This document shows positions 16,215-24,897 of a stretch of 64,000 bases of DNA, in pieces. Source of the DNA: Janibacter sp. Soil728. GTDB lineage: Bacteria; Actinomycetota; Actinomycetes; Actinomycetales; Dermatophilaceae. Every line of letters starts with the position of its first letter. Positions within the stretch are counted from its first letter, which is position 1. The stretch covers positions 372,289 to 436,288 of the forward strand of contig NZ_LMRZ01000001.1 of NCBI RefSeq assembly GCF_001428305.1, in the 5' to 3' direction. Under the pieces are notes generated by a model. That model saw only the letters and a program-made list of their open reading frames with translations, did no database searches and was not told the DNA's origin. Position numbers and translations under genes: made by a program.

Positions 16215-16955
16215 TCAGCGCTCGTCGAGCATGAGGTCGATCGTGTAGTCCGAGGCCCGGTAGGCGTGGTCTCCGAACTCGATGGCTGCCCCTGAGGCGT
16301 CGAAGGCCATCCGGGTCATCGTGAGCACCGGCTGGCTGGGACGCAGCCCGAGGGCGCGGCGCTCCGCGGCCGTCGGCATCCGGGCGCCGATCGACTGCTG
16401 CGCGACGACGGGCTTGACCCCGCGCTTGCGCAGCAGGGCGTAGAGCCCCTCCTCCTGGAGGTCCTCCCGCGTGATCTCCGCGTGGGCCGGGGGCAGCCAG
16501 TTGTGCATGATCGCCAGCGGTTGATCACCGGCAGAGCGCACCCGGACCACGGCGAGCATCTCGGTCCCGGGCTCGAGGTCGAGCGCGGCGGCGGCCCGCT
16601 CGTCGCAGCCCATCCCGATCTCGATGACCTCCGTACGCGGCTCGCGCCCCTCCGCCTCGAGGTCGTCGAAGAGCGAGGTCAGACGTGCCTTGCGGTGCAC
16701 CTTGCGGTTGGCGACAGTCGTGCCGAGGCCGCGCCGGCGCACGAGCAGCCCCTGGTCGACCATCTCCTGGATGGCCCGGCGCACGGTCGGACGAGAGAGC
16801 GTGAGGCGCGCGGCGAGGGCGAGCTCGTTCTCGAAGGGGTCCCCGGGTTGGAGGCGACCGTCGTCGATCGCGGCGGTCAGCTGCTCGGCGAGCTGGTGGT
16901 ACAGCGGCACGGGGGAGGCCCGGTCGATGACCACATCGAGCTGCAGCGCTGACAT
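16215..16955 (-). CDS. GntR-family (HutC/UTRA) regulator of the inositol cluster
   Basis: 246 residues. N-terminal winged helix (about 10-75) with the GntR pattern GDPFENELALAARLTLSRPT, followed by a UTRA ligand-binding domain (about 95-240, including ERRALGLRPSQPVLTMTR). Divergent from iolG, with a 137-bp gap that holds the TGTCAGGACA palindrome. UTRA-GntR proteins are usually repressors released by a pathway sugar or sugar phosphate. The same half-sites occur before mmsA, so both are likely targets. MocR of rhizopine operons is also GntR-related, but that similarity is only at family level. Confidence 0.85.
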   Translation of the reverse strand: MSALQLDVVIDRASPVPLYHQLAEQLTAAIDDGRLQPGDPFENELALAARLTLSRPTVRRAIQEMVDQGLLVRRRGLGTTVANRKVHRKARLTSLFDDLEAEGREPRTEVIEIGMGCDERAAAALDLEPGTEMLAVVRVRSAGDQPLAIMHNWLPPAHAEITREDLQEEGLYALLRKRGVKPVVAQQSIGARMPTAAERRALGLRPSQPVLTMTRMAFDASGAAIEFGDHAYRASDYTIDLMLDER

Positions 16956-17001
16956 GCCGGGGAGCCTACGCGCAACACAGGCGGACAGCCATACGTCCTC
17001 A

Positions 17002-17022
17002 TGTCAGGACAAACTGTTGACA
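17002..17022 (+). promoter_or_regulatory. Operator TGTCAGGACA and -35 element before iolG
   Basis: TGTCAGGACA (17002-17011) is an inverted repeat TGTC-NN-GACA. It is followed at 17017-17022 by TTGACA, a perfect -35 hexamer; the matching -10 near 17040 is poor. The reverse complement TGTCCTGACA is found before mmsA. A likely GntR operator overlapping the iolG promoter. Confidence 0.6.
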
Positions 17023-17092
17023 TGCGTGAGGGGCTGGACGAGAGTGTCCCGCATCACGTTGCCCCACCCTCACGCCAAGGAGGATCCCGCTG

Positions 17093-18115
17093 ATGCGGAT
17101 CGGACTCGTCGGCCTCGGCCGGATCGGTGCCTTCCACGCCGAGACCCTGGCCGGTCTCGCCGCTGTGGAGACGCTCGTCATCACCGACGCGCGCGAGGGG
17201 GTCGCGGACGAGGTCGCCGTCCGCCTGCGCGAGATCGCCCCGGGCACCCGGGTCGAGGTCGTGCGCCCCGAGGAGCTGCTCGCCGCAGGCGTCGACGGGC
17301 TCGTCGTCGCGACCGCGACCAATGGCCACGCCGAGTGGATCCGCCGCGGGATCGAAGGGGGCGTTCCCACCTTCTGCGAGAAGCCGGTCTCCGGCGGTCT
17401 GGCGGAGACGATCGAGCTGGCCCGGCTCGAGGCGGCCAGCGACACCCCCGTGCACATCGGGCACCAGCGTCGCTTCGATGTCGGCTTCCGTCGCGTGCGC
17501 GAGGCGGTGGCCTCGGGCGAGCTCGGCTTCGTCCACACGATCCGCGCCAACACCCACGACCAGGCCCCGCCGCCGGCCGAGTTCATCCCGACCTCCGGCG
17601 GGATCTTCCGCGACTGCGGGGTCCACGACTTCGACGCGATCCGCTATGTCACCGGCCGCGAGGTCGCCTCGGTCTACGCCGTGGGGGCCAACAAGGGCGC
17701 CGACTTCTTCAGCGCGGCAGGCGACGTCGACACGGGCGCCGCGGTGCTGACCCTCGACGACGACACCCTCGTGCTCATGTCGACGACGCGCTACAACGGC
17801 GGCGGGCACGACGTGCGCATGGAGGTCATGGGGGAGCGCGGCACGATCACCGCCGGGCTCGACCACACCCTCGCGATGACGAGCGCCGAGCCCGACGTCG
17901 ACTTCCCCCGCGGCCCGCAGAAGTGGTCCTTCATGGAGCGCTTCCTGCCCGCCTACCAGGCCGAGCTGACCGCCTTCTTCGAGGTGGCCGCCGGTCGGGC
18001 GCCCAGCCCCTGCACGATCGCCGACGCATTGGAGGCCTTCCGCGTCGCGGAGGCGTGCGAGCTCTCCCGGGCGGAGCGCCGCCCCGTCGCCATGACCGAG
18101 ATCGAAGGACTGTGA
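17093..18115 (+). CDS. iolG: Inositol 2-dehydrogenase (Gfo/Idh/MocA family)
   Basis: 340 residues. Rossmann fold with GLVGLGRIGAFHAET at the N-terminus, the EKPVSGG lysine motif (about 97-103) and the catalytic region GGIFRDCGVHDFDAIRY (about 165-181). It should oxidise myo-inositol to scyllo-inosose with NAD+, the first step of the pathway. ATG follows AAGGAGGATCCCGCTG. First gene of the cluster facing the GntR regulator. One of three Gfo/Idh paralogues in the window, so substrates may be divided among myo-, scyllo- or chiro-inositol or derivatives. Confidence 0.88.
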   Translation: MRIGLVGLGRIGAFHAETLAGLAAVETLVITDAREGVADEVAVRLREIAPGTRVEVVRPEELLAAGVDGLVVATATNGHAEWIRRGIEGGVPTFCEKPVSGGLAETIELARLEAASDTPVHIGHQRRFDVGFRRVREAVASGELGFVHTIRANTHDQAPPPAEFIPTSGGIFRDCGVHDFDAIRYVTGREVASVYAVGANKGADFFSAAGDVDTGAAVLTLDDDTLVLMSTTRYNGGGHDVRMEVMGERGTITAGLDHTLAMTSAEPDVDFPRGPQKWSFMERFLPAYQAELTAFFEVAAGRAPSPCTIADALEAFRVAEACELSRAERRPVAMTEIEGL

Positions 18116-18117
18116 CC

Positions 18118-19068
18118 ATGACGGACCGCACCCCGCTCGCCGAGCGGATCGCCGCAGCCCCCATCTCCTGGGGTGTCTGCGAGGTCCCCGGCTGGGGCTG
18201 GCAGCACCAGCCGCCGACCGTGCTGACGCAGATGCGTGAGCTGGGGATCGCCGCGACCGAGTTCGGACCGGACGGGTTCCTCCCCGACGACCCGCAGGCC
18301 AAGGCGGACACGCTCGCCGAGTACGGCCTGGCCGCTGTCGGTCAGTTCGTCCCCGTGGTGCTGCACGACCCGGGGGTCGACCCCCTTCCTGTCGTCGAGG
18401 CTGCGATGGCCGGGCTCGTCGCCGCTCACGCGAGCACCGTCGTCCTCGCCGCGGCCACCGGCGCCCAGGGCTACGACGCCCGCCCCGAGCTCGACGCGAC
18501 CGGTTGGTCGACGCTGCTCGGCAACCTCGACCGGATCTCGGATGCCGCTGCGGGACAAGGCCTCACGGCCACGCTGCACCCGCACGTGGGCACGATGGTC
18601 GAGTCCGGGGAGGAGACCGATCGGGTCCTCGACGGCTCGCACATCGGCCTGTGCCTCGACACCGGTCACCTGCTCATCGGCGGCGGTGACCCGGTGCGGG
18701 TCGCGCAGGAGCACCCCGAGCGGATCGCGCACATGCACCTCAAGGACGTGGACCTGGCCTGGGCGCGCAAGGTCCAGGAGGGCTCGGCGAGCTACACCGA
18801 CGCGGTCGCGGCCGGCATGTACGTCGCCCTGGGTCAGGGGGACATCGATGTGGCAGCCATCGTGTCCGCACTGGAAGGCTCCGGCTACGCGGGCTGGTAC
18901 GTCCTCGAGCAGGACACGGTCCTCGCGGGCGACCCGGCCGACCCCACCACGGCGAAGGGGGCCGGTGACCCCGTCACCGACGTACGGACGTCGGTGGCGC
19001 ACCTCGTCGAGATCGCGGAGGGTCTCGAGGCTCCTTCGTCGCACCTCGACCAACGTGGGGACGCGTGA
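18118..19068 (+). CDS. iolE: TIM-barrel inosose dehydratase/isomerase (IolE/MocC-like)
   Basis: 316 residues, xylose-isomerase-like TIM barrel. The N-terminus AAAPISWGVCEVPGWGWQ is the hallmark of actinobacterial IolE-like proteins. Metal-binding residues are likely in LHPHVGTMVES, GLCLDTGHLLIGG and HMHLKDVD. Known relatives dehydrate scyllo-inosose to the 1,2-dione (IolE) or isomerise inososes (IolI); MocC of rhizopine clusters is in the same superfamily. I favour the dehydratase because no other candidate is present. ATG 18118 has GAAGGA upstream; a GTG at 18112 overlaps the iolG stop. Confidence 0.75.
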   Translation: MTDRTPLAERIAAAPISWGVCEVPGWGWQHQPPTVLTQMRELGIAATEFGPDGFLPDDPQAKADTLAEYGLAAVGQFVPVVLHDPGVDPLPVVEAAMAGLVAAHASTVVLAAATGAQGYDARPELDATGWSTLLGNLDRISDAAAGQGLTATLHPHVGTMVESGEETDRVLDGSHIGLCLDTGHLLIGGGDPVRVAQEHPERIAHMHLKDVDLAWARKVQEGSASYTDAVAAGMYVALGQGDIDVAAIVSALEGSGYAGWYVLEQDTVLAGDPADPTTAKGAGDPVTDVRTSVAHLVEIAEGLEAPSSHLDQRGDA

Positions 19069-20030
19069 TGTACGACCTGATCACGATGGGCCGCACCGGG
19101 GTGGACATCTACCCGTTGGACCACGGGGTGCCGCTGGAGGAGGTGCGCACCTTCGAGAAGTTCCTCGGCGGCTCGGCCACCAATGTCGCCGTGGCCGCGG
19201 CACGCTACGGCCGCGACACCGCGCTGATCACCAAGACGGGCGCCGACGCCTTCGGTCGCTACGTCCGGGCCGAGGCGCAGCGTCTCGGTGTCGCAGGCGA
19301 GTTCATCACCGCCATCGAGGGGGACGGGCCACCGACGCCGGTCACCTTCTGCGAGGTGCACCCGCCCGACGACTTCCCGCTGTACTTCTACCGCTGGCCG
19401 ACCGCCCCCGACCTGATGCTCACCGACGCGGACCTGCCGCTGGAGGAGATCCGGTCCGCGCGGGTCTTCTGGACCACGGTGACCGGCCTGAGTGCCGAGC
19501 CGTCGCGCGCGGCGCACCACACGGCCTTCGCCGCGCGTGCCCGGGCCGGGCACACCGTCCTCGATCTGGACTACCGGCCGATGTTCTGGGCGGACCCGAG
19601 CCGGGCGAGCACCGAGGTCGCAGCGGCCCTGGAGCACGTGAGCATCGCGGTGGGCAACAAGGAGGAGTGCGAGGTCGCCGTCGGCGAGACCGACCCGCAC
19701 CGCGCGGCCGACGCGCTCCTCGAGCGCGGTCTGGAGCTCGCGATCGTCAAGCAGGGACCCAAGGGGGTGCTCGCAGCCACCGCGGACGAGCGGGTCGAGG
19801 TCCCGCCGTACCTCGTCGAGGTCGTCAACGGCCTCGGTGCCGGCGACGCCTTCGGTGGTGCCCTCGTCCACGGGCTGCTCGAGGGCTGGGACCTGCGTCG
19901 GATCCTCGAGTTCGCCAACGTCGCCGGAGCCATCGTGGCGTCCCGACTGGAGTGCAGTACCGCCATGCCCACGGTCGCCGAGGTCGAGGCCGGTCTGGCG
20001 CAGTGGGCAGCGAAGGGAGCCAGCGCATGA
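19068..20030 (+). CDS. iolC: 5-dehydro-2-deoxygluconokinase (PfkB family)
   Basis: 320 residues. PfkB sugar kinase with FLGGSATNVAVAAARYG near the N-terminus and the anion-hole/catalytic motif VNGLGAGDAFGGALVHG near the C-terminus (catalytic Asp in GAGD). It phosphorylates 2-deoxy-5-keto-gluconate in the inositol pathway. The start TGATG overlaps the iolE-like stop, and the stop overlaps the next ATG (ATGA at 20027). No fused aldolase domain, which some proteobacterial IolC proteins carry; the separate gene after it fills that role. Confidence 0.88.
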   Translation: MYDLITMGRTGVDIYPLDHGVPLEEVRTFEKFLGGSATNVAVAAARYGRDTALITKTGADAFGRYVRAEAQRLGVAGEFITAIEGDGPPTPVTFCEVHPPDDFPLYFYRWPTAPDLMLTDADLPLEEIRSARVFWTTVTGLSAEPSRAAHHTAFAARARAGHTVLDLDYRPMFWADPSRASTEVAAALEHVSIAVGNKEECEVAVGETDPHRAADALLERGLELAIVKQGPKGVLAATADERVEVPPYLVEVVNGLGAGDAFGGALVHGLLEGWDLRRILEFANVAGAIVASRLECSTAMPTVAEVEAGLAQWAAKGASA

Positions 20031-20947
20031 GCACGACAGACCGGGTGAGCACGAGCGAGGGGGTCGTCGTCGACATCGCGGGCCTGACCATGGTGCGCGC
20101 GAGCGACCCCGGCGCCGTCGCCCGCGGGTGGGCCGCCCGCTCACGCCGACCGCTCCTGGCCGCCGACGGGCGGATGCTGCTCATCGCCGCCGACCACCCG
20201 GCCCGTGGGGCCCTCGGGGTGCGCGGTGACGCCACGGCGATGGCCTCGCGCTCGGACCTGCTGCGGCGCCTGGCGGCCGGGCTGGCCCGTCCGGGCGTCG
20301 ACGGCGTGCTCGGGACCCCCGACGTCCTCGACGACCTGCTCCTCATGGGTGCGCTCGAGGGCAAGGTGGCGATCGGTTCGATGAACAGAGGGGGCCTGCA
20401 GGGCGCCTCCTTCGAGCTCGACGACCGCTTCACCTCGCACACGGCGGCCGAGATCCTCGCTCGCGGGATCGACGGCGGCAAGATGCTCACCCGCATCGAC
20501 CTGCAGGACCCGGCGAGCGTCGCCACCCTCGAGGCGAGCGCCCGCGCGATCACCGAGCTCGCCGCGCACCAGACGATGGCGATGGTCGAGCCCTTCTGGT
20601 CCACCCGACGTGACGGCAAGGTCGTCAACCTGCTCGACCCCGAGTCGACGATCCGCTCGATCACCGTCGCCTCCGGTCTGGGCGCGACGAGTGCGTACAC
20701 GTGGCTGAAGCTGCCCGTCGTCGACGAGCTGGAGCGGGTCATGGACTCGACGACCCTCCCTTCGCTCCTGCTCGGCGGTGACCCCACGGGCGACCCGCGT
20801 GACACCTACGCCGCGTGGGGACGCTCGCTGTCGATCCCGCAGGTGCGCGGTCTCGTCGTCGGCCGGGCGCTGCTCTACCCACCCGACGGCGACGTCGCCG
20901 CGGCCGTGGACATCGCGGCCGACCTCGTGCACGGGGGTGGCGCATGA
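20027..20947 (+). CDS. Cgl0158-type (beta/alpha)8 barrel, probable deoxyketogluconate-phosphate aldolase
   Basis: 306 residues. Contains RMLLIAADHPARGALGV near the N-terminus and DGGKMLTRIDLQDPAS in the middle, where the Lys is a candidate Schiff-base residue of a class I aldolase. Related barrels sit in iol clusters of Corynebacterium and other actinobacteria. It probably cleaves 2-deoxy-5-keto-gluconate 6-phosphate to malonic semialdehyde and dihydroxyacetone phosphate, the job of IolJ in Bacillus. Overlaps iolC and iolB by ATGA, so the order kinase-aldolase-isomerase is translationally coupled. The enzymatic role is inferred from context. Confidence 0.7.
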   Translation: MSTTDRVSTSEGVVVDIAGLTMVRASDPGAVARGWAARSRRPLLAADGRMLLIAADHPARGALGVRGDATAMASRSDLLRRLAAGLARPGVDGVLGTPDVLDDLLLMGALEGKVAIGSMNRGGLQGASFELDDRFTSHTAAEILARGIDGGKMLTRIDLQDPASVATLEASARAITELAAHQTMAMVEPFWSTRRDGKVVNLLDPESTIRSITVASGLGATSAYTWLKLPVVDELERVMDSTTLPSLLLGGDPTGDPRDTYAAWGRSLSIPQVRGLVVGRALLYPPDGDVAAAVDIAADLVHGGGA

Positions 20948-21879
20948 ACCACACCCCCCGCACCGGAGCGGACAACGAGCGCTGGTTCCACCCCTTCGCG
21001 CCGAAGGGGGGTTCCTGGGCCGTCGAGATCACCGACGACATCGACGGGTGGCAGCACACCTCGCTGCGCATCGCGGTGCTCGAGCCGGGAGCCCGTTTGG
21101 CGCACACACTCTCCGGGGAGGAGGGCATCGTCGTGCCGCTGGTGGGCGGTGCGACGGTGACGGCCGCAGGGAGCGAGCACGTGCTCGCCGGTCGGCCCAG
21201 CGTCTTCGCCGGTCCGAGCGACACGCTCTACGCGCCTGCCGGGAGCGACCTCGAGATCGTCAACCACGGTGGGTCGACTGCACGGATCGCCCTGTGCGGG
21301 GCTCGGGTCGACGATCGGGCCGGCGGTGGCCGTGAGGTGGTCGTCGTCCCGGCCGACCGGGTGCCCGTCGAGCTGAGGGGCGCCGGCTCGTGCAGCCGCG
21401 AGGTGCGCGGCTTCGGCATGCCCGACACCCTGCCCGGCGCCGAGCAGATCCTCGCCTGCGAGGTCATCACGCCCGCCGGCGGCTGGTCCTCCTACCCGCC
21501 GCACAAGCACGACACCGATCGGCCGGCTCAGGAGAGCGAGCTCGAGGAGATCTACTACTTCGAGACGCAGTCCGTCGGTGACGCCGCCGCCGGTCGTGCC
21601 CCGATCACCCGCGGCACCGACCGCGAGGACGGCCGCCAACCGGTCGGCTACCAGCAGGTCTACGGCGCCGAGGGTCGTGACATCGACGTGCTCGTCGAGG
21701 TCGCCACCGGCGACACCGTCCTCGTGCCGCACGGCTGGCACGGGCCGGCGATGGCCGCCCCCGACGCCGACCTCTACTACCTCAACGTGATGGCCGGCCC
21801 CGGCCCCGAGCGGGTCTGGCTGATCTGCGACGACCCCGCGCACGGGCACGTGCGCGAGACGTGGAAGGGGGAGCGATGA
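20944..21879 (+). CDS. iolB: 5-deoxy-glucuronate isomerase
   Basis: 311 residues, bicupin. The second cupin has the metal-binding stretch SSYPPHKHDTD plus the Glu in ELEEIYYFE and the later His in VLVPHGWHGP, as in KduI/IolB proteins. It isomerises 5-deoxy-D-glucuronate to 2-deoxy-5-keto-D-gluconate. ATG overlaps the aldolase stop. The stop lies 3 nt after the ATG of iolD begins, giving another overlap. Length is normal for actinobacterial IolB. Confidence 0.92.
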   Translation: MNHTPRTGADNERWFHPFAPKGGSWAVEITDDIDGWQHTSLRIAVLEPGARLAHTLSGEEGIVVPLVGGATVTAAGSEHVLAGRPSVFAGPSDTLYAPAGSDLEIVNHGGSTARIALCGARVDDRAGGGREVVVVPADRVPVELRGAGSCSREVRGFGMPDTLPGAEQILACEVITPAGGWSSYPPHKHDTDRPAQESELEEIYYFETQSVGDAAAGRAPITRGTDREDGRQPVGYQQVYGAEGRDIDVLVEVATGDTVLVPHGWHGPAMAAPDADLYYLNVMAGPGPERVWLICDDPAHGHVRETWKGER

Positions 21880-23849
21880 GCGAGGCGAGCGTGCGGCTGA
21901 CCGTCGCCCAGGCGCTCGTGCGCTTCCTCGGAGCCCAGTGGAGCGAGCGCGACGGCGAGCGGCAGCGCCTCTTCGCCGGGGTGCTCGGCATCTTCGGCCA
22001 CGGCAATGTCGCCGGTGTCGGCCAGGCGTTGCTGCAGGCCGAGCTCGCGAGCGGTGAGGGTCCGGGCCACCTGCCCTATGTGCTGGCCCGCAACGAGCAG
22101 GCGATGGTGCACACCTCCGTCGCCTACGCGAAGCAGAAGGACCGGCTGCAGACCTGGGCGTGCACCGCCTCGGTCGGCCCCGGCAGCACCAACATGCTCA
22201 CCGGTGCCGCGCTCGCGACGATCAACCGGATCCCGGTGCTGCTGCTGCCGAGCTCGACCTTCGCCACCCGCTCGGCCGGCCCGCTGCTGCAGGAGCTCGA
22301 GCAGCCGCACGGTGGCGACCTCACGGTCAACGACGCCTTCCGCCCGCTCTCGCGCTTCTACGACGAGGTGCGTCGGCCCGAGCAGCTGCCGAGCATCCTC
22401 CTCTCGGCGATGCGGGTCCTCACCGACCCCGCAGAGACCGGAGCGGTGACGATCTCGCTCCCGCAGGACGTCCAGGCCGAGGCCCACGACTGGCCGCTCG
22501 AGCTCTTCGCCGAGCGCACCCACCACGTGGCCCGGCCGCCGGCCGAGCCGTCCCGGGTCGAGCAGGCCGCGCAGATCATCCGGTCGGCCCAGCGCCCGAT
22601 GATCATCGCCGGCGGCGGCGTCCACTACTCCGGGGCCGAGGACGCGCTCGCGACCCTCTGTGCCGCGACCGGCATCCCCGTCGGGGAGACCCAGGCCGGC
22701 AAGGGCTCGCTCCTGCACGGCCACCCCCAGCTCCTGGGCGCTGTCGGCTCCACCGGGACCACCGCTGCCAACGCCGTTGCGGCGCAAGCCGATGTCGTCA
22801 TCGGCATCGGGACGAGGTACCAGGACTTCACGACCGCGTCCCGGACGGCCTTCGCCGCCGAAGGGGTGCGCTTCGTCAACCTCAACATCGCCTCCTTCGA
22901 CGCGGTCAAGCACTCAGGGCTGACCGTCGTCGGTGACGCGCGGGAGGCGATCACCGCCCTGACCGACGTGCTCGCCGGCTGGTCCGTCGACGACGGCTAC
23001 CGGGAGGAGCAGACCCGGCTGTGGGCGGACTGGGACGCGCAGGTCGAGGCGGCCCACCACCCTTCGTCGCAGGTCACCGATGCACTCGCCGAGGGGCTGC
23101 TCACCCAGGGCGCCGTCCTCGGTCTGGTCAACGAGCTGAGCGACCCGCGGGATGTCGTCCTCTGTGCCGCCGGCTCGATGCCCGGCGACCTGCACAAGAG
23201 CTGGCGGGTTCGCGACCGGCGCGGCTACCACGTCGAGTACGGCTACTCCTGCATGGGATACGAGATCCCGGCCTCGATCGGGATCCGCTGGGCCGACCCG
23301 ACCCGAGAGGTCTTCGCGATGGTCGGCGACGGCGGCTACCTGATGATGCCGACCGAGCTGGTCACGGCTGTGCAGGAGCGGACCAAGGTCATCGTCGTGC
23401 TGGTGCAGAACCAGGGCTTCCACTCCATCGGCTCGCTGTCGCAGGACCTGGGCAGCCAGCGCTTCGGCACCGCCTACCGCGGCCGGAGCGACGCGAGCGG
23501 CCGGCTCGACGGCGAGGTCCTCCCGGTCGACCTGGCCGCCAACGCCCGCTCGCTCGGCTGCCACGTCATCGAGGTGCACGACCGCCCGGGGTTGGCGGCC
23601 GCGATCGCCGAGGCCAAGGCCGCCCCCACCGACGGCGGACCGATCGTCATCCACGTCGAGACCGACCCGCTCGTCCACGGCCCGGACTCCGCCAGCTGGT
23701 GGGAGGTGCCGGTCAGCGAGGTGAGCGACCTCGACAGCACCCGAACGGCGCGGGTGGAGTACGAGCGACACAAGGCCGGACAACGTTCGCATCTCGACCC
23801 GGCGGATCTCTCGCCGGACGATGGTGGCAAGCAGCAGAATCACAACTGA
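21876..23849 (+). CDS. iolD: 3D-trihydroxycyclohexane-1,2-dione hydrolase (TPP enzyme)
   Basis: 657 residues, acetolactate-synthase-like. The N-terminal pyrimidine domain has ARNEQAMVHTSVAYAKQ, the middle domain MIIAGGGVHYSGAED, and the C-terminal TPP domain MVGDGGYLMMPTELVTA followed by the cofactor Asn in VLVQNQGFHSIG. It opens the ring to 5-deoxy-glucuronate. I start it at ATG 21876 (GGGGGAGCG before it); the longer frame from 21861 begins inside iolB. Last gene of the enzymatic part; a 70-bp gap separates it from the transporter genes. Confidence 0.93.
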   Translation: MSEASVRLTVAQALVRFLGAQWSERDGERQRLFAGVLGIFGHGNVAGVGQALLQAELASGEGPGHLPYVLARNEQAMVHTSVAYAKQKDRLQTWACTASVGPGSTNMLTGAALATINRIPVLLLPSSTFATRSAGPLLQELEQPHGGDLTVNDAFRPLSRFYDEVRRPEQLPSILLSAMRVLTDPAETGAVTISLPQDVQAEAHDWPLELFAERTHHVARPPAEPSRVEQAAQIIRSAQRPMIIAGGGVHYSGAEDALATLCAATGIPVGETQAGKGSLLHGHPQLLGAVGSTGTTAANAVAAQADVVIGIGTRYQDFTTASRTAFAAEGVRFVNLNIASFDAVKHSGLTVVGDAREAITALTDVLAGWSVDDGYREEQTRLWADWDAQVEAAHHPSSQVTDALAEGLLTQGAVLGLVNELSDPRDVVLCAAGSMPGDLHKSWRVRDRRGYHVEYGYSCMGYEIPASIGIRWADPTREVFAMVGDGGYLMMPTELVTAVQERTKVIVVLVQNQGFHSIGSLSQDLGSQRFGTAYRGRSDASGRLDGEVLPVDLAANARSLGCHVIEVHDRPGLAAAIAEAKAAPTDGGPIVIHVETDPLVHGPDSASWWEVPVSEVSDLDSTRTARVEYERHKAGQRSHLDPADLSPDDGGKQQNHN

Positions 23850-23919
23850 ATCCGGTGCCCGCCCGGGCCTCGACCCCCTTCCCCCGCAATGGAGCGAGGG
23901 ATCTGAGAAAGGCAGAACC

Positions 23920-24897
23920 ATGTCCCGTATTTCACGCGTCAGCGTCATGGCGACCTCGGCCGTGGCCGCGCTCGCCCTGGCCTCCTGCTCCTCCTCCGGG
24001 GGCAAGCAGGAGGACACCGGGGCAGATGCCGCCGGTGGCAAGGCCGACACCCCTGAGATGACGGTCGCCCTCATCACCCACGCCGCACCGGGAGACACCT
24101 TCTGGGACCAGGTGCGTGCAGGAGCCGAGGACGCTGCCAAGAAGGACAACGTCAAGCTCGAGTACACCGCCGACCCGGACGGGGCCCGGCAGTCCACCCT
24201 GGTGCAGCAGGCCGTCGACAAGAAGGTCGACGGCATCGCGGTGACCCTCGCCAAGCCGGACGCCATGAGGGCCAACGTGGAGAAGGCCGTCGGTGCCGAC
24301 ATCCCCGTCGTGGCGCTCAACGGCGGTATGGAGGACTGGAAGGACATGGGCGTGCTGTCCTACTTCGGTCAGGACGAGACCCTCGCCGGTGAGGCCGCCG
24401 GTGAGCGCTTCACCACGGAGAAGGCCGGCAAGGTCCTCTGCGTCATCCACGAGCAGGGGCACGTCGGGCTCGAGGCTCGCTGCAAGGGCGTGGCCGACAA
24501 GTTCAAGAACACCGAGAAGGTCTACGTCAAGGGAACCGACACCGCCAACGTCCAGTCGACCCTGACGGCCAAGCTGCAGCAGGACAAGGACATCACCAAC
24601 GTCATCACGCTCGGCGCGCCGATCGCGATGGTCGCCACGAAGTCGATCGGGGAGGCGAGCAGCAAGGCCAAGCTGTCCACCTTCGACCTCAACGACGACG
24701 CGCTCAAGGCCATCAAGGACGGCAAGATCGAGTGGGCCGTCGACCAGCAGCCCTACGTCCAGGGCTACATGGCCGTCGACGCGCTGTGGCTGCGCGTTCA
24801 AAAGGGTGCATCCATGGGTGGTGGCCAGCCCGTCTACACCGGCCCGGCGTTCATCGATGACAAGAACGTCGACATCCTGCTCGATCAGGCCAAGTAA
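23920..24897 (+). CDS. Sugar ABC transporter substrate-binding lipoprotein
   Basis: 325 residues. The signal peptide ends in the lipobox LASC (about 19-22), then a Peripla_BP_4 (ribose-binding-like) fold follows with MTVALITHAAPGDTFWDQV and YFGQDETLAGEAAG. MocB, the rhizopine-binding protein, and the inositol-binding protein IbpA belong to the same family. GAGAAAGGCAG precedes the ATG. It is the first of three overlapping transporter genes directly after iolD, so the ligand is most likely an inositol or inositol derivative. Confidence 0.85.
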   Translation: MSRISRVSVMATSAVAALALASCSSSGGKQEDTGADAAGGKADTPEMTVALITHAAPGDTFWDQVRAGAEDAAKKDNVKLEYTADPDGARQSTLVQQAVDKKVDGIAVTLAKPDAMRANVEKAVGADIPVVALNGGMEDWKDMGVLSYFGQDETLAGEAAGERFTTEKAGKVLCVIHEQGHVGLEARCKGVADKFKNTEKVYVKGTDTANVQSTLTAKLQQDKDITNVITLGAPIAMVATKSIGEASSKAKLSTFDLNDDALKAIKDGKIEWAVDQQPYVQGYMAVDALWLRVQKGASMGGGQPVYTGPAFIDDKNVDILLDQAK

